From the NCBI GenBank assembly GCA_946479905.1, contig CAMLIA010000101.1, forward strand, positions 1-15,327: a stretch of DNA of 15,327 nt. Direction: 5' to 3'. This DNA comes from an uncultured Frankiales bacterium (GTDB lineage: Bacteria > Actinomycetota > Actinomycetes > Mycobacteriales > SCTD01). This document shows positions 6,737 through 14,650 of the stretch, piece after piece (position 1 is the stretch's first letter; the number at the start of each line of letters is the position of its first letter). The notes under the pieces are model-generated. The model was not told the origin of the DNA. It ran no database searches and saw only the letters and a list, made by a program, of their open reading frames with translations. The translations under genes and the position numbers were made by a program.

Positions 6737-8125
6737 TCACGGGCGGGGCACCGTCCGCCGCGCCCGGCCCTTGAGAGCCGACACCGCGCGCAGTGCCGTG
6801 TCGACGTCGAGGACCTCCAGCACCTCCATGCCGGGAGGGGCCGTCCCGCTCCCCACGGGTACGACGGCAGCGGTGAACCCGAGCCGGGCTGCCTCCGCGA
6901 GCCGGCGCGCGACGCCCGGGACCGGGCGGACCTCGCCGGACAGGCCGACCTCGCCGAGGGCGACGAGACCGGTCGGGATCTCGTCGTCGCGCACCGCTGA
7001 CCGCACCGCCAGCAGCAGGGCCAGGTCCGCGCCGGGATCGGTGACGCGCATGCCGCCGACGGTGGCGGTGTGGACGTCCTTGCCGCCGATCGGGGTGCCC
7101 GCGCGCTTCTCGGCGACGGCGAGCACCATCGCCACCCGCTGGCTGTCGAGGCCCGAGGTCACCCGCCGGGGGCTCTTCTCCGAGGCCTCGGAGACCAGGG
7201 CCTGCACCTCGGCGAGCAGCGGGCGGCGGCCCTCGACGGTCACCGTGACGCAGGTGCCGGGCACCGCCCGCTCGGCCCTCGACAGGAACAGGCCGGAGGG
7301 GTCGGCGAGGCCCTCGATGCCCGTCTCGGTCATCTGGAAGCAGCCGATCTCGTCGGCGGCGCCGTAGCGGTTCTTCACCGCCCGCACGAGGCGCAGCGTG
7401 GAGTGCCGCTCGCCCTCGAAGTGCAGGACGACGTCGACGAGGTGCTCGAGCAGCCGGGGCCCCGCGATGCTGCCGTCCTTGGTGACGTGGCCGATGAGGA
7501 TGGTCGCGATGCCGCGCTCCTTCGCGACGCCGATGAGGGCTGCCGTGACCGCCCGGATCTGCGTGACGCCGCCGGGGCTGCCCTCCACCTCCGCCGACCC
7601 GATGGTCTGCACGCTGTCGAGCACGAGCAGCGTCGGCTGCACCGTCTCGAGATGGTTGAGCACGGCGCCGAGGTCGGTCTCGGCGGCGACCCACAGGTGC
7701 TCGTTGAGGGCACCCGTGCGCCCGGCCCGCAACCGGACCTGCGCGGCGGACTCCTCGCCGGTGACGTAGAGCGTGGGCGTGTCCGCGGCCGCCGCCTTGG
7801 CCGCGACGGCGAGGGCCAGTGTCGACTTGCCGGCGCCCGGCTCGCCCGCCAGCAGCACCACCGCACCACGCACCAGGCCGCCGCCGAGCACCCGGTCGAG
7901 CTCCGGCTCGCCGGTCGCGCGCGAGCGGGCGTCGTCGGCGCTGACCTCGGAGATCCGCGTCGCCGGCGTGCTGACCGGACCGCTGCTGAGGCGGACCCGG
8001 CTGGCACCCGCCTCGGTGATGCTGCCCCAGGCCTGGCACTCCGGGCACTGGCCGACCCACTTGGTCACCGTGGTGCCGCACTCGGTGCAGCGGAAGGCCG
8101 GCTTGGCCGTGGCGGGCTTGGTCAC
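6737..8125 (-). CDS. radA: DNA repair protein RadA (Sms)
   Basis: This 462-residue RecA-like ATPase drives branch migration of recombination intermediates. In order it has an N-terminal C4 zinc finger (Cys13, 16, 27, 30), an ATPase core with Walker A GEPGAGKS (94-101) and Walker B-type LLVLDS (165-170), the RadA motif at 250-254, and a C-terminal Lon-like domain (about 280-450) for DNA-dependent assembly. The RadA motif reads KNRYG rather than the usual KNRFG, a conservative change. Length is typical. The GTG at 8125 fits the family start just before the zinc finger. A TAGCCT element ends seven bases before it with no ribosome binding site, indicating a leaderless mRNA. It lies downstream of a PCuAC-like lipoprotein gene (37-base gap) and 79 bases upstream of disA. 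Confidence 0.96.
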   Translation of the reverse strand: MTKPATAKPAFRCTECGTTVTKWVGQCPECQAWGSITEAGASRVRLSSGPVSTPATRISEVSADDARSRATGEPELDRVLGGGLVRGAVVLLAGEPGAGKSTLALAVAAKAAAADTPTLYVTGEESAAQVRLRAGRTGALNEHLWVAAETDLGAVLNHLETVQPTLLVLDSVQTIGSAEVEGSPGGVTQIRAVTAALIGVAKERGIATILIGHVTKDGSIAGPRLLEHLVDVVLHFEGERHSTLRLVRAVKNRYGAADEIGCFQMTETGIEGLADPSGLFLSRAERAVPGTCVTVTVEGRRPLLAEVQALVSEASEKSPRRVTSGLDSQRVAMVLAVAEKRAGTPIGGKDVHTATVGGMRVTDPGADLALLLAVRSAVRDDEIPTGLVALGEVGLSGEVRPVPGVARRLAEAARLGFTAAVVPVGSGTAPPGMEVLEVLDVDTALRAVSALKGRARRTVPRP

Positions 8126-8132
8126 ACGCCGC

Positions 8133-8138
8133 AGGCTA
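8133..8138 (-). promoter_or_regulatory. Putative -10 element (TAGCCT) of radA, leaderless arrangement
   Basis: Read on the minus strand, TAGCCT (8138-8133) is followed by seven bases and then the radA GTG. A purine-rich ribosome binding site is absent in that space, so translation probably starts at the transcript's 5' end. No convincing -35 is present. Confidence 0.55.
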
Positions 8139-8162
8139 GGGCCGGGGTGCGACGTCCGGGCG

Positions 8163-8693
8163 CTACTCGGCGCTCTTGTACGGGTCCTGCTCGGGGGTGC
8201 GCTGGTCGAGGCCGGTGTCGTCCGGGGTGTGGACGGGCACCTGCAGGTCGCTGAGCCGGCCGGCGTGCGCGAAGACCAGCGTCACGTCGAGGTACTGCCC
8301 CACGCGCAGGTCCTGCTTCAGGTCCGACAGCGTCACCGACCACTCGCCGGTGCTGCCGCCGGCCGGCACCGGGACCTCGGTCACGGGCTTGCCGTCCAGC
8401 CACAGGGTGGCCGTGCCGGCCAGGTCGGCCTCGACGCCGACGAGGGCGTCGTCGGTGCTGCCGGTGTTGACGACCGCGCCGCTGAGCACCGCGGTGCCGT
8501 CGGAGGGGATGGTGATGCCGCTGGCGGGGCCGGCGATGCCGAGGTTGCGGACCTGCAGGTCGGCGATGCTCGTGCTGGCGAAGTCGCGGGGCGAGCGCTC
8601 GACGGTGTAGGTCGTCGCGTGCAGACCGGTGCCGCAGCCGGTGAGCAGCAGGCTGCTCGACAGCAGGGCGGCGGACAGGAGGCGGGACCTCAC
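8163..8693 (-). CDS. PCuAC-like lipoprotein lacking the copper-binding residues
   Basis: This 176-residue protein has a lipoprotein signal: basic MRSR, a hydrophobic stretch, and lipobox LLTGC with Cys20. The mature part is beta-rich and resembles PCu(A)C periplasmic copper chaperones in order of elements: a VVNTGSTDDALVGVEAD strand-turn region, VPVPAGG, an RVGQYLDVTLVFAHAG strand pair, then LQVPV. The family's ligands H(M)-x10-M-x21-H-x-M are missing; there is no methionine after the start and only a few scattered histidines. The fold may be retained with a different function. It lies 34 bases downstream of a SCO1-type gene, and SCO and PCuAC proteins act together in cytochrome oxidase CuA assembly elsewhere, which supports the assignment. 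GTG 8693 fits the signal peptide, with GGAAGGA upstream. Family membership is moderately sure; function is not. Confidence 0.7.
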   Translation of the reverse strand: MRSRLLSAALLSSSLLLTGCGTGLHATTYTVERSPRDFASTSIADLQVRNLGIAGPASGITIPSDGTAVLSGAVVNTGSTDDALVGVEADLAGTATLWLDGKPVTEVPVPAGGSTGEWSVTLSDLKQDLRVGQYLDVTLVFAHAGRLSDLQVPVHTPDDTGLDQRTPEQDPYKSAE

Positions 8694-8727
8694 CGGAGGC
8701 GTTCCTTCCTAGCCCGAACGAACGAGC

Positions 8728-9417
8728 TCAGTGGGCCCGCGCCGGGTTCAGCAGCAGGGGCAGGTCGTTGACGATGTCGGCGACGGTCACTCCCCCCGGG
8801 TACAGGACCGGGAGCCGGTCTGCTGCGTCGTAGGCGAGGATCACCGCTGAGTGCGTGACAGAGTATCCAAGGGGTCCCGAGTGGTGGTGCGTGATGGGTG
8901 CCCCCGGCTCCGTGGGGTGCGCGTCGGGCCGGCCGGGCAGCGTCGGGATCGGCGGTCCGGGCTCGGCGACCGCCACCCCTGAGGCGGTCTCGGCGCGCGC
9001 GATCTCGGCGGCGCTGCCGAGCAGCCCGACGAAGTCGGGCGAGAACTGGTCCAGCCACGCCCGCAGCACTGCCGGCGTGTCGCGCTTCGGGTCGGTCGTC
9101 ACGAACACCACCACGGCGCGCCGGCGCGCCTCCGCCGACGCCTTGCGCAGGGCGGTCGCGACGTCGGCCATCGCGGTCGGGCACTCGTCCGGGCAGTGCG
9201 TGTAGCCGAAGTACAGGAACGTCGGCCGGCCCTTCGTCCGCGCGGCGAAGTCGTACCTGTCGCCGTCGAGGTCGGTCAGCACGAAGTGCGGGCGCGACGG
9301 CCGCGGGTCGGGCTCCACGCCGTGGTAGCCGAGCGCCACGCTCCTGGGGGCCGAGTGCCCGCTGCAGGCGGTCACCAGCAGCAGGGCGAGCAGCGCGCGC
9401 TTCACCCGTCCGGTCAC
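8728..9417 (-). CDS. SCO1/SenC/PrrC-type lipoprotein
   Basis: This 229-residue thioredoxin-fold protein probably delivers copper to, or keeps reduced, the CuA site of cytochrome c oxidase outside the membrane. A signal peptide ends in VTAC (Cys18), so it is likely a lipoprotein. The SCO motif is present: FGYTHCPDEC with Cys75 and Cys79 (CxxxC). The partner histidine is His189 in GYSVTHS. The usual VTTDPKRDTP segment (106-114) is also present. A His-rich stretch (THHHS, 176-180) lies just before the conserved histidine. GTG 9417 is chosen because it starts ten bases after the ubiA stop and gives a proper signal peptide; GTG 9405 is possible. It sits between ubiA and the PCuAC-like gene in a compact minus-strand operon. 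Confidence 0.88.
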   Translation of the reverse strand: MTGRVKRALLALLLVTACSGHSAPRSVALGYHGVEPDPRPSRPHFVLTDLDGDRYDFAARTKGRPTFLYFGYTHCPDECPTAMADVATALRKASAEARRRAVVVFVTTDPKRDTPAVLRAWLDQFSPDFVGLLGSAAEIARAETASGVAVAEPGPPIPTLPGRPDAHPTEPGAPITHHHSGPLGYSVTHSAVILAYDAADRLPVLYPGGVTVADIVNDLPLLLNPARAH

Positions 9418-9427
9418 CCGTCCAGTG

Positions 9428-10246
9428 TCACCCACCCGCCACGAGGTCGGCCCCGCGGAGCACCAGCAGGGCCACGTCCACAGCGGCCACCGCGATGACC
9501 GACAGGAAGACCGCCCGCCCGCCGCGCACCAGGCCGACGGCGAAGACGAGCACGGCCGGGACGACGGCCAGCGGGCTGAGGGCGAGGCTGGCCGCGACCA
9601 GGCAGGCGCCGGCCAGCAGCGAGGCCCCGCGCGCCCCGAGTCGCTGAGGCAGGCCTCGTACCCCGGTCTGGGCGTCCTGCGCCAGGTCGGGCAGCACGTT
9701 GGCCGCGTGCGCGCCCACGCCGAGCAGCGCACCGGCCGTCGTCGCCCACCACGGTGCCGCGACGTGCCGGACCAGCGTGACGACGTTGGGCACCAGCCCG
9801 AACGACAGCGCGTACGGCGCCCAGGACAGCAGCGTCGCCTTCAGGCCGAGGTTGTACGCCCAGGCGCTCGCGACCGCCACCAGGTGCGCGACGCCCGCCC
9901 GCCAGCCGAGTGCCAGGCTGAGCGGGACGCACGCGGCGGCGGCCAGCACCGCCGCCGTCCGCACCGCCGCGACCGGAAGTCCCTGGACGACCGGTTTGTC
10001 CGGCCTGGCCACCGCGAGGTCGCGCTCGGCGTCGACCCAGTCGTTGCTCCAGCCGACCGACAGCTGCCCGGCCAGGAACGCCAGCCCCACCCGCACCGGC
10101 CGGGCGTCGGCGGAGACCGCGAGGGCGGTCGCCAGGGCGGTGACAGCGAGTGTCGGACCGAGGTGGCAGGCCAGCGCGAGCCGGCGGATCGAGGGGATCA
10201 CCAGCGCAGGTGGTTGCATCCTGAAGGCACTCTTGTCAAGACCCAT
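9428..10246 (-). CDS. UbiA-family membrane prenyltransferase
   Basis: This 272-residue integral membrane protein has about seven to nine hydrophobic segments. The first aspartate-rich motif is NDWVDAERD (68-76, NDxxDxxxD), followed by the usual RPDKPVVQG loop. The second is DLAQDAQTGVRGLP (187-200). UbiA-family enzymes attach an isoprenoid chain to an aromatic or other acceptor using Mg2+. The substrate cannot be told from sequence; quinone-type lipids are plausible, while heme O synthase (CtaB) seems less likely by motif and length. ATG 10246 gives the longest frame but has no ribosome binding site; ATG 10219 would remove nine residues and still precede the conserved RLALACHLGP region. It leads the minus-strand group ubiA, sco1, PCuAC-like and diverges from carD across 113 bases. 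Confidence 0.85.
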   Translation of the reverse strand: MGLDKSAFRMQPPALVIPSIRRLALACHLGPTLAVTALATALAVSADARPVRVGLAFLAGQLSVGWSNDWVDAERDLAVARPDKPVVQGLPVAAVRTAAVLAAAACVPLSLALGWRAGVAHLVAVASAWAYNLGLKATLLSWAPYALSFGLVPNVVTLVRHVAAPWWATTAGALLGVGAHAANVLPDLAQDAQTGVRGLPQRLGARGASLLAGACLVAASLALSPLAVVPAVLVFAVGLVRGGRAVFLSVIAVAAVDVALLVLRGADLVAGG

Positions 10247-10326
10247 TCGCGGCCCGGGGACGACCGAACTTGCCTTCTGACCTGCGCGTTTGTCCTCGCA
10301 GGCCGGCCCGGACCGAGGCCCGGACG

Positions 10327-10335
10327 TGCTAGTCT
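10327..10335 (+). promoter_or_regulatory. Extended -10 promoter element of carD
   Basis: TGC directly precedes TAGTCT, giving an extended -10 (TGN-TANNNT). It lies 24 bases before the carD GTG. A ribosome binding site GAGAGGA (10346-10352) lies seven bases before that start. No good -35 hexamer is seen, which an extended -10 can compensate. The rest of the 113-base divergent region contains the odd-length palindrome TCTTGTCAAGA (10231-10241) at the ubiA start. Confidence 0.55.
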
Positions 10336-10359
10336 GGTAGCCGGCGAGAGGACCACCAC

Positions 10360-10842
10360 GTGACGTTCAAGGTTGGCGAGACAGTCGTCTACCCGCACCA
10401 CGGCGCAGCTCTGATCGAGGCCATCGAGACGCGCACCATCAAGGGCGAGGACAAGGTCTACCTGGTCCTCAAGGTCGCTCAGGGTGACCTGACCGTCCGC
10501 GTGCCCGCGGACAACGCGGAGATCGTCGGCGTCCGTGACGTCGTCGGCCAGGCCGGTCTGGACAAGGTCTTCGAGGTGCTGCGCGCACCGGCCGTCGAGG
10601 AGCCCACGAACTGGTCCCGGCGCTACAAGGCCAACCTCGAGAAGCTCGCCTCCGGCGACATCAACAAGGTCGGGGAGGTCGTGCGCGACCTCTGGCGGCG
10701 TGACAAGGAGCGCGGGCTGTCGGCCGGCGAGAAGCGGATGCTCTCCAAGGCGCGCCAGATCCTGGTGAGCGAGCTCGCGCTCGCCGAGGGCACCAACGAG
10801 GACAAGGCCGAGGCGATCCTCGACGAGGTCCTCGCCTCTTGA
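10360..10842 (+). CDS. carD: RNA polymerase-binding transcription factor CarD
   Basis: This 160-residue protein binds the RNA polymerase beta subunit and stabilises open promoter complexes, notably at rRNA promoters. The N-terminal RID/Tudor-like domain (about 1-60) begins [15 protein letters not shown], as in mycobacterial CarD. The C-terminal helical DNA-binding domain includes the conserved [13 protein letters not shown] segment, whose tryptophan wedges into the -10 region minor groove. Length matches the actinobacterial family exactly. GTG 10360 follows a good ribosome binding site and an extended -10. It heads the plus-strand series ending in rlmB, the usual actinobacterial order with ispD and ispF. 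A strong GCAA-loop hairpin begins 33 bases after its stop, so carD may be largely a single-gene transcript. Confidence 0.97.
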   Translation: MTFKVGETVVYPHHGAALIEAIETRTIKGEDKVYLVLKVAQGDLTVRVPADNAEIVGVRDVVGQAGLDKVFEVLRAPAVEEPTNWSRRYKANLEKLASGDINKVGEVVRDLWRRDKERGLSAGEKRMLSKARQILVSELALAEGTNEDKAEAILDEVLAS

Positions 10843-10874
10843 CCGCCAGCTAGCTGATGGCACCTGCCGGCTCC

Positions 10875-10907
10875 ACGCCGGGGCCGGGCGCAAGCCCGCC
10901 CCGGCGT
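10875..10907 (+). terminator. GCAA-capped hairpin terminator downstream of carD
   Basis: ACGCCGGGG (10875-10883) pairs with CCCCGGCGT (10899-10907). After one bulged C (10884), CGGGC (10885-10889) pairs with GCCCG (10894-10898), closing a GCAA tetraloop (10890-10893). That gives 14 bp, nearly all G-C. It starts 33 bases after carD and lies inside the N-terminus of the longest possible PIN-TRAM frame, which argues for a later start there. Confidence 0.7.
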
Positions 10908-10934
10908 CGTGCTGTTCGGCGTACGCCGACCGTC

Positions 10935-12041
10935 GTGCTGGAGATCCTGCGCTTCCTCGTCGTCGTCTTCTTCGCCGGGGCCGGGTACGAGGTCGGCACC
11001 GGCGTGGACCCCTCGACGCGGCTGCTGGGATCGCTCAACGGCACCGCGGTGGGGCTCATCCTCGGGTCCGGGCTCGGCTACGTGCTGGGCGGCGTGCTCG
11101 GCCGCACCACCGCCTCCAGCGCGGAGAGCGCCCGCTCACGGCTGCACGAGACCTCCGCCGAGGAGCTCATCGCCGGGGGGATGGGCGTCATCGGCGGTGT
11201 GCTGCTCGGCGCGGGCGTTGCCTGGCCGGTGTTCCTGCTTCGGCAGGCCTACCTGTCGTTCCCGCTGTTCGCGTTCGTCTGCGTGACGCTGGCCTACGTC
11301 GGCTACCTCGTCGGCGCCTCCAAGCGCTCAGGCGTGCTCGCGCTCTTCGGCGAGCGCGCCGGGCTGGCGCCCCGCGAGGTCCCGGCCTCCGCGCTGCCGC
11401 GCGTGCTCGACACCAGCGTGGCCATCGACGGCCGCATCGTCGACGTGGTGCGCGCCGGGTTCCTGCACGGGACCTTCTGGGTGCCCAACCCGGTCCTGGG
11501 CGAGCTGCAGCACTTCGCCGACTCCGCCGACGACGCCCGGCGGGCGAAGGGCCGCCGCGGCCTCGAGGTGCTGGAGACGCTCAAGCGGGAGCCCGGCGTC
11601 GACCTCGAGGTCGTCGAGCTCGACGTCCCCGCGGTGCCCGAGGTGGACGCGAAGCTGGTGCGGATCTGCCTGGACAGCAACGCCGCGCTGCTCACGCTGG
11701 ACACCAACCTCGCCAAGGCCGCGAAGGTCGCCGGTGTCCGGGTGCTGAACCTGCACGCTCTCGCCCTCGCGCTCCGGCCACCGGTCGCCGCGGGCGAGGA
11801 CGTGACCGTCCACCTGCTGAAGCCGGGCAAGGAGCCAGGACAGGGCGTCGGGTACCTCGACGACGGCACGATGGTGGTCGTCGAGCACGGCCGCCCGCAC
11901 GTCGGCGAGGACGTGACGGTGCAGGTCGCGAGCGTGGTGGTCACCACCAACGGGCGGCTGGTGTTCGCCTCGCTGCCCGGCGCGCCGGGCCGGCCGTCGC
12001 GCCGCCGCCCGCCCGTGCCCGCGCCCGCCCCCCGCCCGTGA
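10935..12041 (+). CDS. Membrane-anchored PIN-TRAM domain protein (YacL-type)
   Basis: From GTG 10935 the product is 368 residues. About four hydrophobic segments fill positions 1-130. A PIN nuclease-like domain follows (about 155-275) with the acidic residues Asp159 (LDTSVAIDGR), Glu190 (GELQ), Asp247 (LDSN) and Asp256 (LDTN). A TRAM RNA-binding domain (about 284-349) ends before a basic Pro/Arg tail. B. subtilis YacL has the same architecture; the family is thought to act on RNA, but substrates are not established. ATG 10857 would add 26 residues of Pro/Arg-rich sequence overlapping the carD hairpin, with no ribosome binding site. GTG 10935 begins right at the first membrane segment, as in relatives, though its own ribosome binding site is also poor. 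Its stop overlaps the ispD GTG (GTGA). Confidence 0.88.
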   Translation: MLEILRFLVVVFFAGAGYEVGTGVDPSTRLLGSLNGTAVGLILGSGLGYVLGGVLGRTTASSAESARSRLHETSAEELIAGGMGVIGGVLLGAGVAWPVFLLRQAYLSFPLFAFVCVTLAYVGYLVGASKRSGVLALFGERAGLAPREVPASALPRVLDTSVAIDGRIVDVVRAGFLHGTFWVPNPVLGELQHFADSADDARRAKGRRGLEVLETLKREPGVDLEVVELDVPAVPEVDAKLVRICLDSNAALLTLDTNLAKAAKVAGVRVLNLHALALALRPPVAAGEDVTVHLLKPGKEPGQGVGYLDDGTMVVVEHGRPHVGEDVTVQVASVVVTTNGRLVFASLPGAPGRPSRRRPPVPAPAPRP

Positions 12042-12694
12042 CGGTGGGGGTCGTCGTCCCGGCCGCCGGGGCGGGGACGCGGCTCGGACCGGGCACGCCC
12101 AAGGCGCTGCGGCTGCTCGGCGGCGAGCCGCTGCTCGTCCACGCGGTGCGGCGGCTGCGGGAGTGCCCGTCCGTCGGCCCGGTCGTCGTCGCGGCGCCCC
12201 CGGCGGAGGTCGAGCAGGTGCAGGCGCTGGTCCCCGACGCTCTCGTCGTGGCGGGCGGCGCGGAGCGGCAGGACTCCGTCGCGGCCGGCCTCGCGGCGCT
12301 GCCTGCCGAGGTGGACCTCGTCCTCGTGCACGACGCGGCCCGCGCCCTGGTGCCGGTCGAGGTGGTCGAGGCCGTCGTGGCGGCCCTGCGCGCGGGCGCG
12401 CAGGCCGTCGTCCCGGTCGTGCCGGTCGCCGACACCGTGAAGCGCGTCGACGTCGACGGCAACGTCGTGCGCACCCTCCCGCGGGAGGACCTGCGATCCG
12501 TGCAGACGCCCCAGGGCTTCCGCCGCGACGTCCTGGAGGCGGCGCACCGCACGGCGACCGCAGCGGCCACCGACGACGCCGGCCTGGTGGAGGCCGCCGG
12601 GGTGACCGTCCGGACCGTCGCGGGCTCGCCGTTGGCGTTCAAGGTGACGGCGCCGTTCGACCTCGTCGTGGCGGAGGCGGTGCTGCGTGGCTGA
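12038..12694 (+). CDS. ispD: 2-C-methyl-D-erythritol 4-phosphate cytidylyltransferase IspD
   Basis: This 218-residue enzyme joins MEP and CTP to form CDP-methylerythritol in the MEP isoprenoid pathway. The nucleotide-binding loop is [10 protein letters not shown] (8-17) followed by Pro21-Lys22, matching the GxGxR...PK signature. VHDAARA (97-103) is the second family motif, with Ala103 where Pro is usual. DTVKRV and QTPQGF complete the typical set. Length is a little short of E. coli IspD (236). The GTG start overlaps the PIN-TRAM stop and the end overlaps ispF by eight bases, so the three genes form one translationally linked unit. The pathway supplies precursors for quinone and polyprenyl lipids, which the nearby UbiA-family enzyme may use. 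Confidence 0.95.
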   Translation: MTVGVVVPAAGAGTRLGPGTPKALRLLGGEPLLVHAVRRLRECPSVGPVVVAAPPAEVEQVQALVPDALVVAGGAERQDSVAAGLAALPAEVDLVLVHDAARALVPVEVVEAVVAALRAGAQAVVPVVPVADTVKRVDVDGNVVRTLPREDLRSVQTPQGFRRDVLEAAHRTATAAATDDAGLVEAAGVTVRTVAGSPLAFKVTAPFDLVVAEAVLRG

Positions 12695-13157
12695 CCTGCG
12701 CGTCGGCATCGGCACCGACGTCCACCCGATCGAGCCCGGCCGGCCGTGCTGGGTCGCGGGCCTGCTGTGGGACGGCGACGACGGCTGCGCGGGGCACTCC
12801 GACGGCGACGTGGCCGCCCATGCCGTGTGCGACGCGCTGCTGTCGGCGGCCGGGCTCGGCGACCTCGGGAGCGTCTTCGGCACCGACCGCCCGGAGCTCG
12901 CCGGCGCGTCCGGGGGGTCGCTGCTGGCCGAGGTGCACCGGCTGCTGACGGGCTGGGAGGTCGTCAACGTCGCGGTGCAGCTCATCGGGAACACCCCCCG
13001 GCTGGGACCTCGGCGGGCCGACGCGCAGCAGGCGCTGTCGGCGGCCCTCGGGGGCGCCCCGGTGGCGGTCAGCGCGACCACCACCGACGGGCTCGGTCTG
13101 ACCGGCCGCGGCGAGGGCCGCGCCGCGATCGCGACCGCCCTGCTCCGCCGCGCCTAG
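12687..13157 (+). CDS. ispF: 2-C-methyl-D-erythritol 2,4-cyclodiphosphate synthase IspF
   Basis: This 156-residue enzyme cyclises CDP-ME 2-phosphate to MEcPP, releasing CMP; it acts as a trimer. Metal ligands are Asp11 and His13 in GTDVHP and His45 in [25 protein letters not shown] near the C-terminus is the second signature. The loop reads [12 protein letters not shown] rather than the enteric FPDTDP form; to my knowledge similar loops occur in actinobacterial IspF. GTG 12687 has GGAGG about nine bases upstream and overlaps the ispD end by eight bases. IspE, which acts between IspD and IspF, is not in the window. The TAG stop is also the first half of the cysS -10 element. Confidence 0.95.
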   Translation: MADLRVGIGTDVHPIEPGRPCWVAGLLWDGDDGCAGHSDGDVAAHAVCDALLSAAGLGDLGSVFGTDRPELAGASGGSLLAEVHRLLTGWEVVNVAVQLIGNTPRLGPRRADAQQALSAALGGAPVAVSATTTDGLGLTGRGEGRAAIATALLRRA

Positions 13158-13160
13158 TCT
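13155..13160 (+). promoter_or_regulatory. Putative -10 element (TAGTCT) of cysS overlapping the ispF stop codon
   Basis: TAGTCT begins with the ispF TAG stop and ends seven bases before the cysS GTG at 13168. No ribosome binding site fits in that gap, so a leaderless cysS mRNA is likely. GCGACC at 13131-13136, 18 bases upstream, is a weak -35 candidate. Confidence 0.6.
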
Positions 13161-13167
13161 TGGGCCG

Positions 13168-14574
<1,407 letters not shown>

Positions 14575-14590
14575 CCCCCACCACCCCCCT

Positions 14591-14641
14591 CTTGCGTCCT
14601 CAGGCGCACGCGTGTGCCAGGGCCACTTCTGAGGACGCAAG
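14591..14641. repeat. 51-bp interrupted palindrome between cysS and rlmB
   Basis: The arms CTTGCGTCCTCAG (14591-14603) and CTGAGGACGCAAG (14629-14641) are perfect 13-bp complements. Between them GGCGCA/TGTGCC (14603-14608 with 14613-14618, one G-T pair) can form a smaller hairpin. The last bases of the right arm are the AAG of the rlmB ribosome binding site AAGGAG (14639-14644). It may be a terminator for cysS, a translation-controlling leader for rlmB, or a copy of a dispersed palindromic repeat; sequence alone does not decide. Confidence 0.8.
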
Positions 14642-14650
14642 GAGAGCGCG

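Noticed and set aside
7070..8254. 394-residue plus-strand open frame opposite radA
   Set aside because: RadA on the minus strand has complete motifs; this frame has no recognisable domain and biased composition.
10198..10893. 231-residue minus-strand open frame opposite carD
   Set aside because: carD is unambiguous on the plus strand and this frame crosses the carD promoter and the ubiA start.
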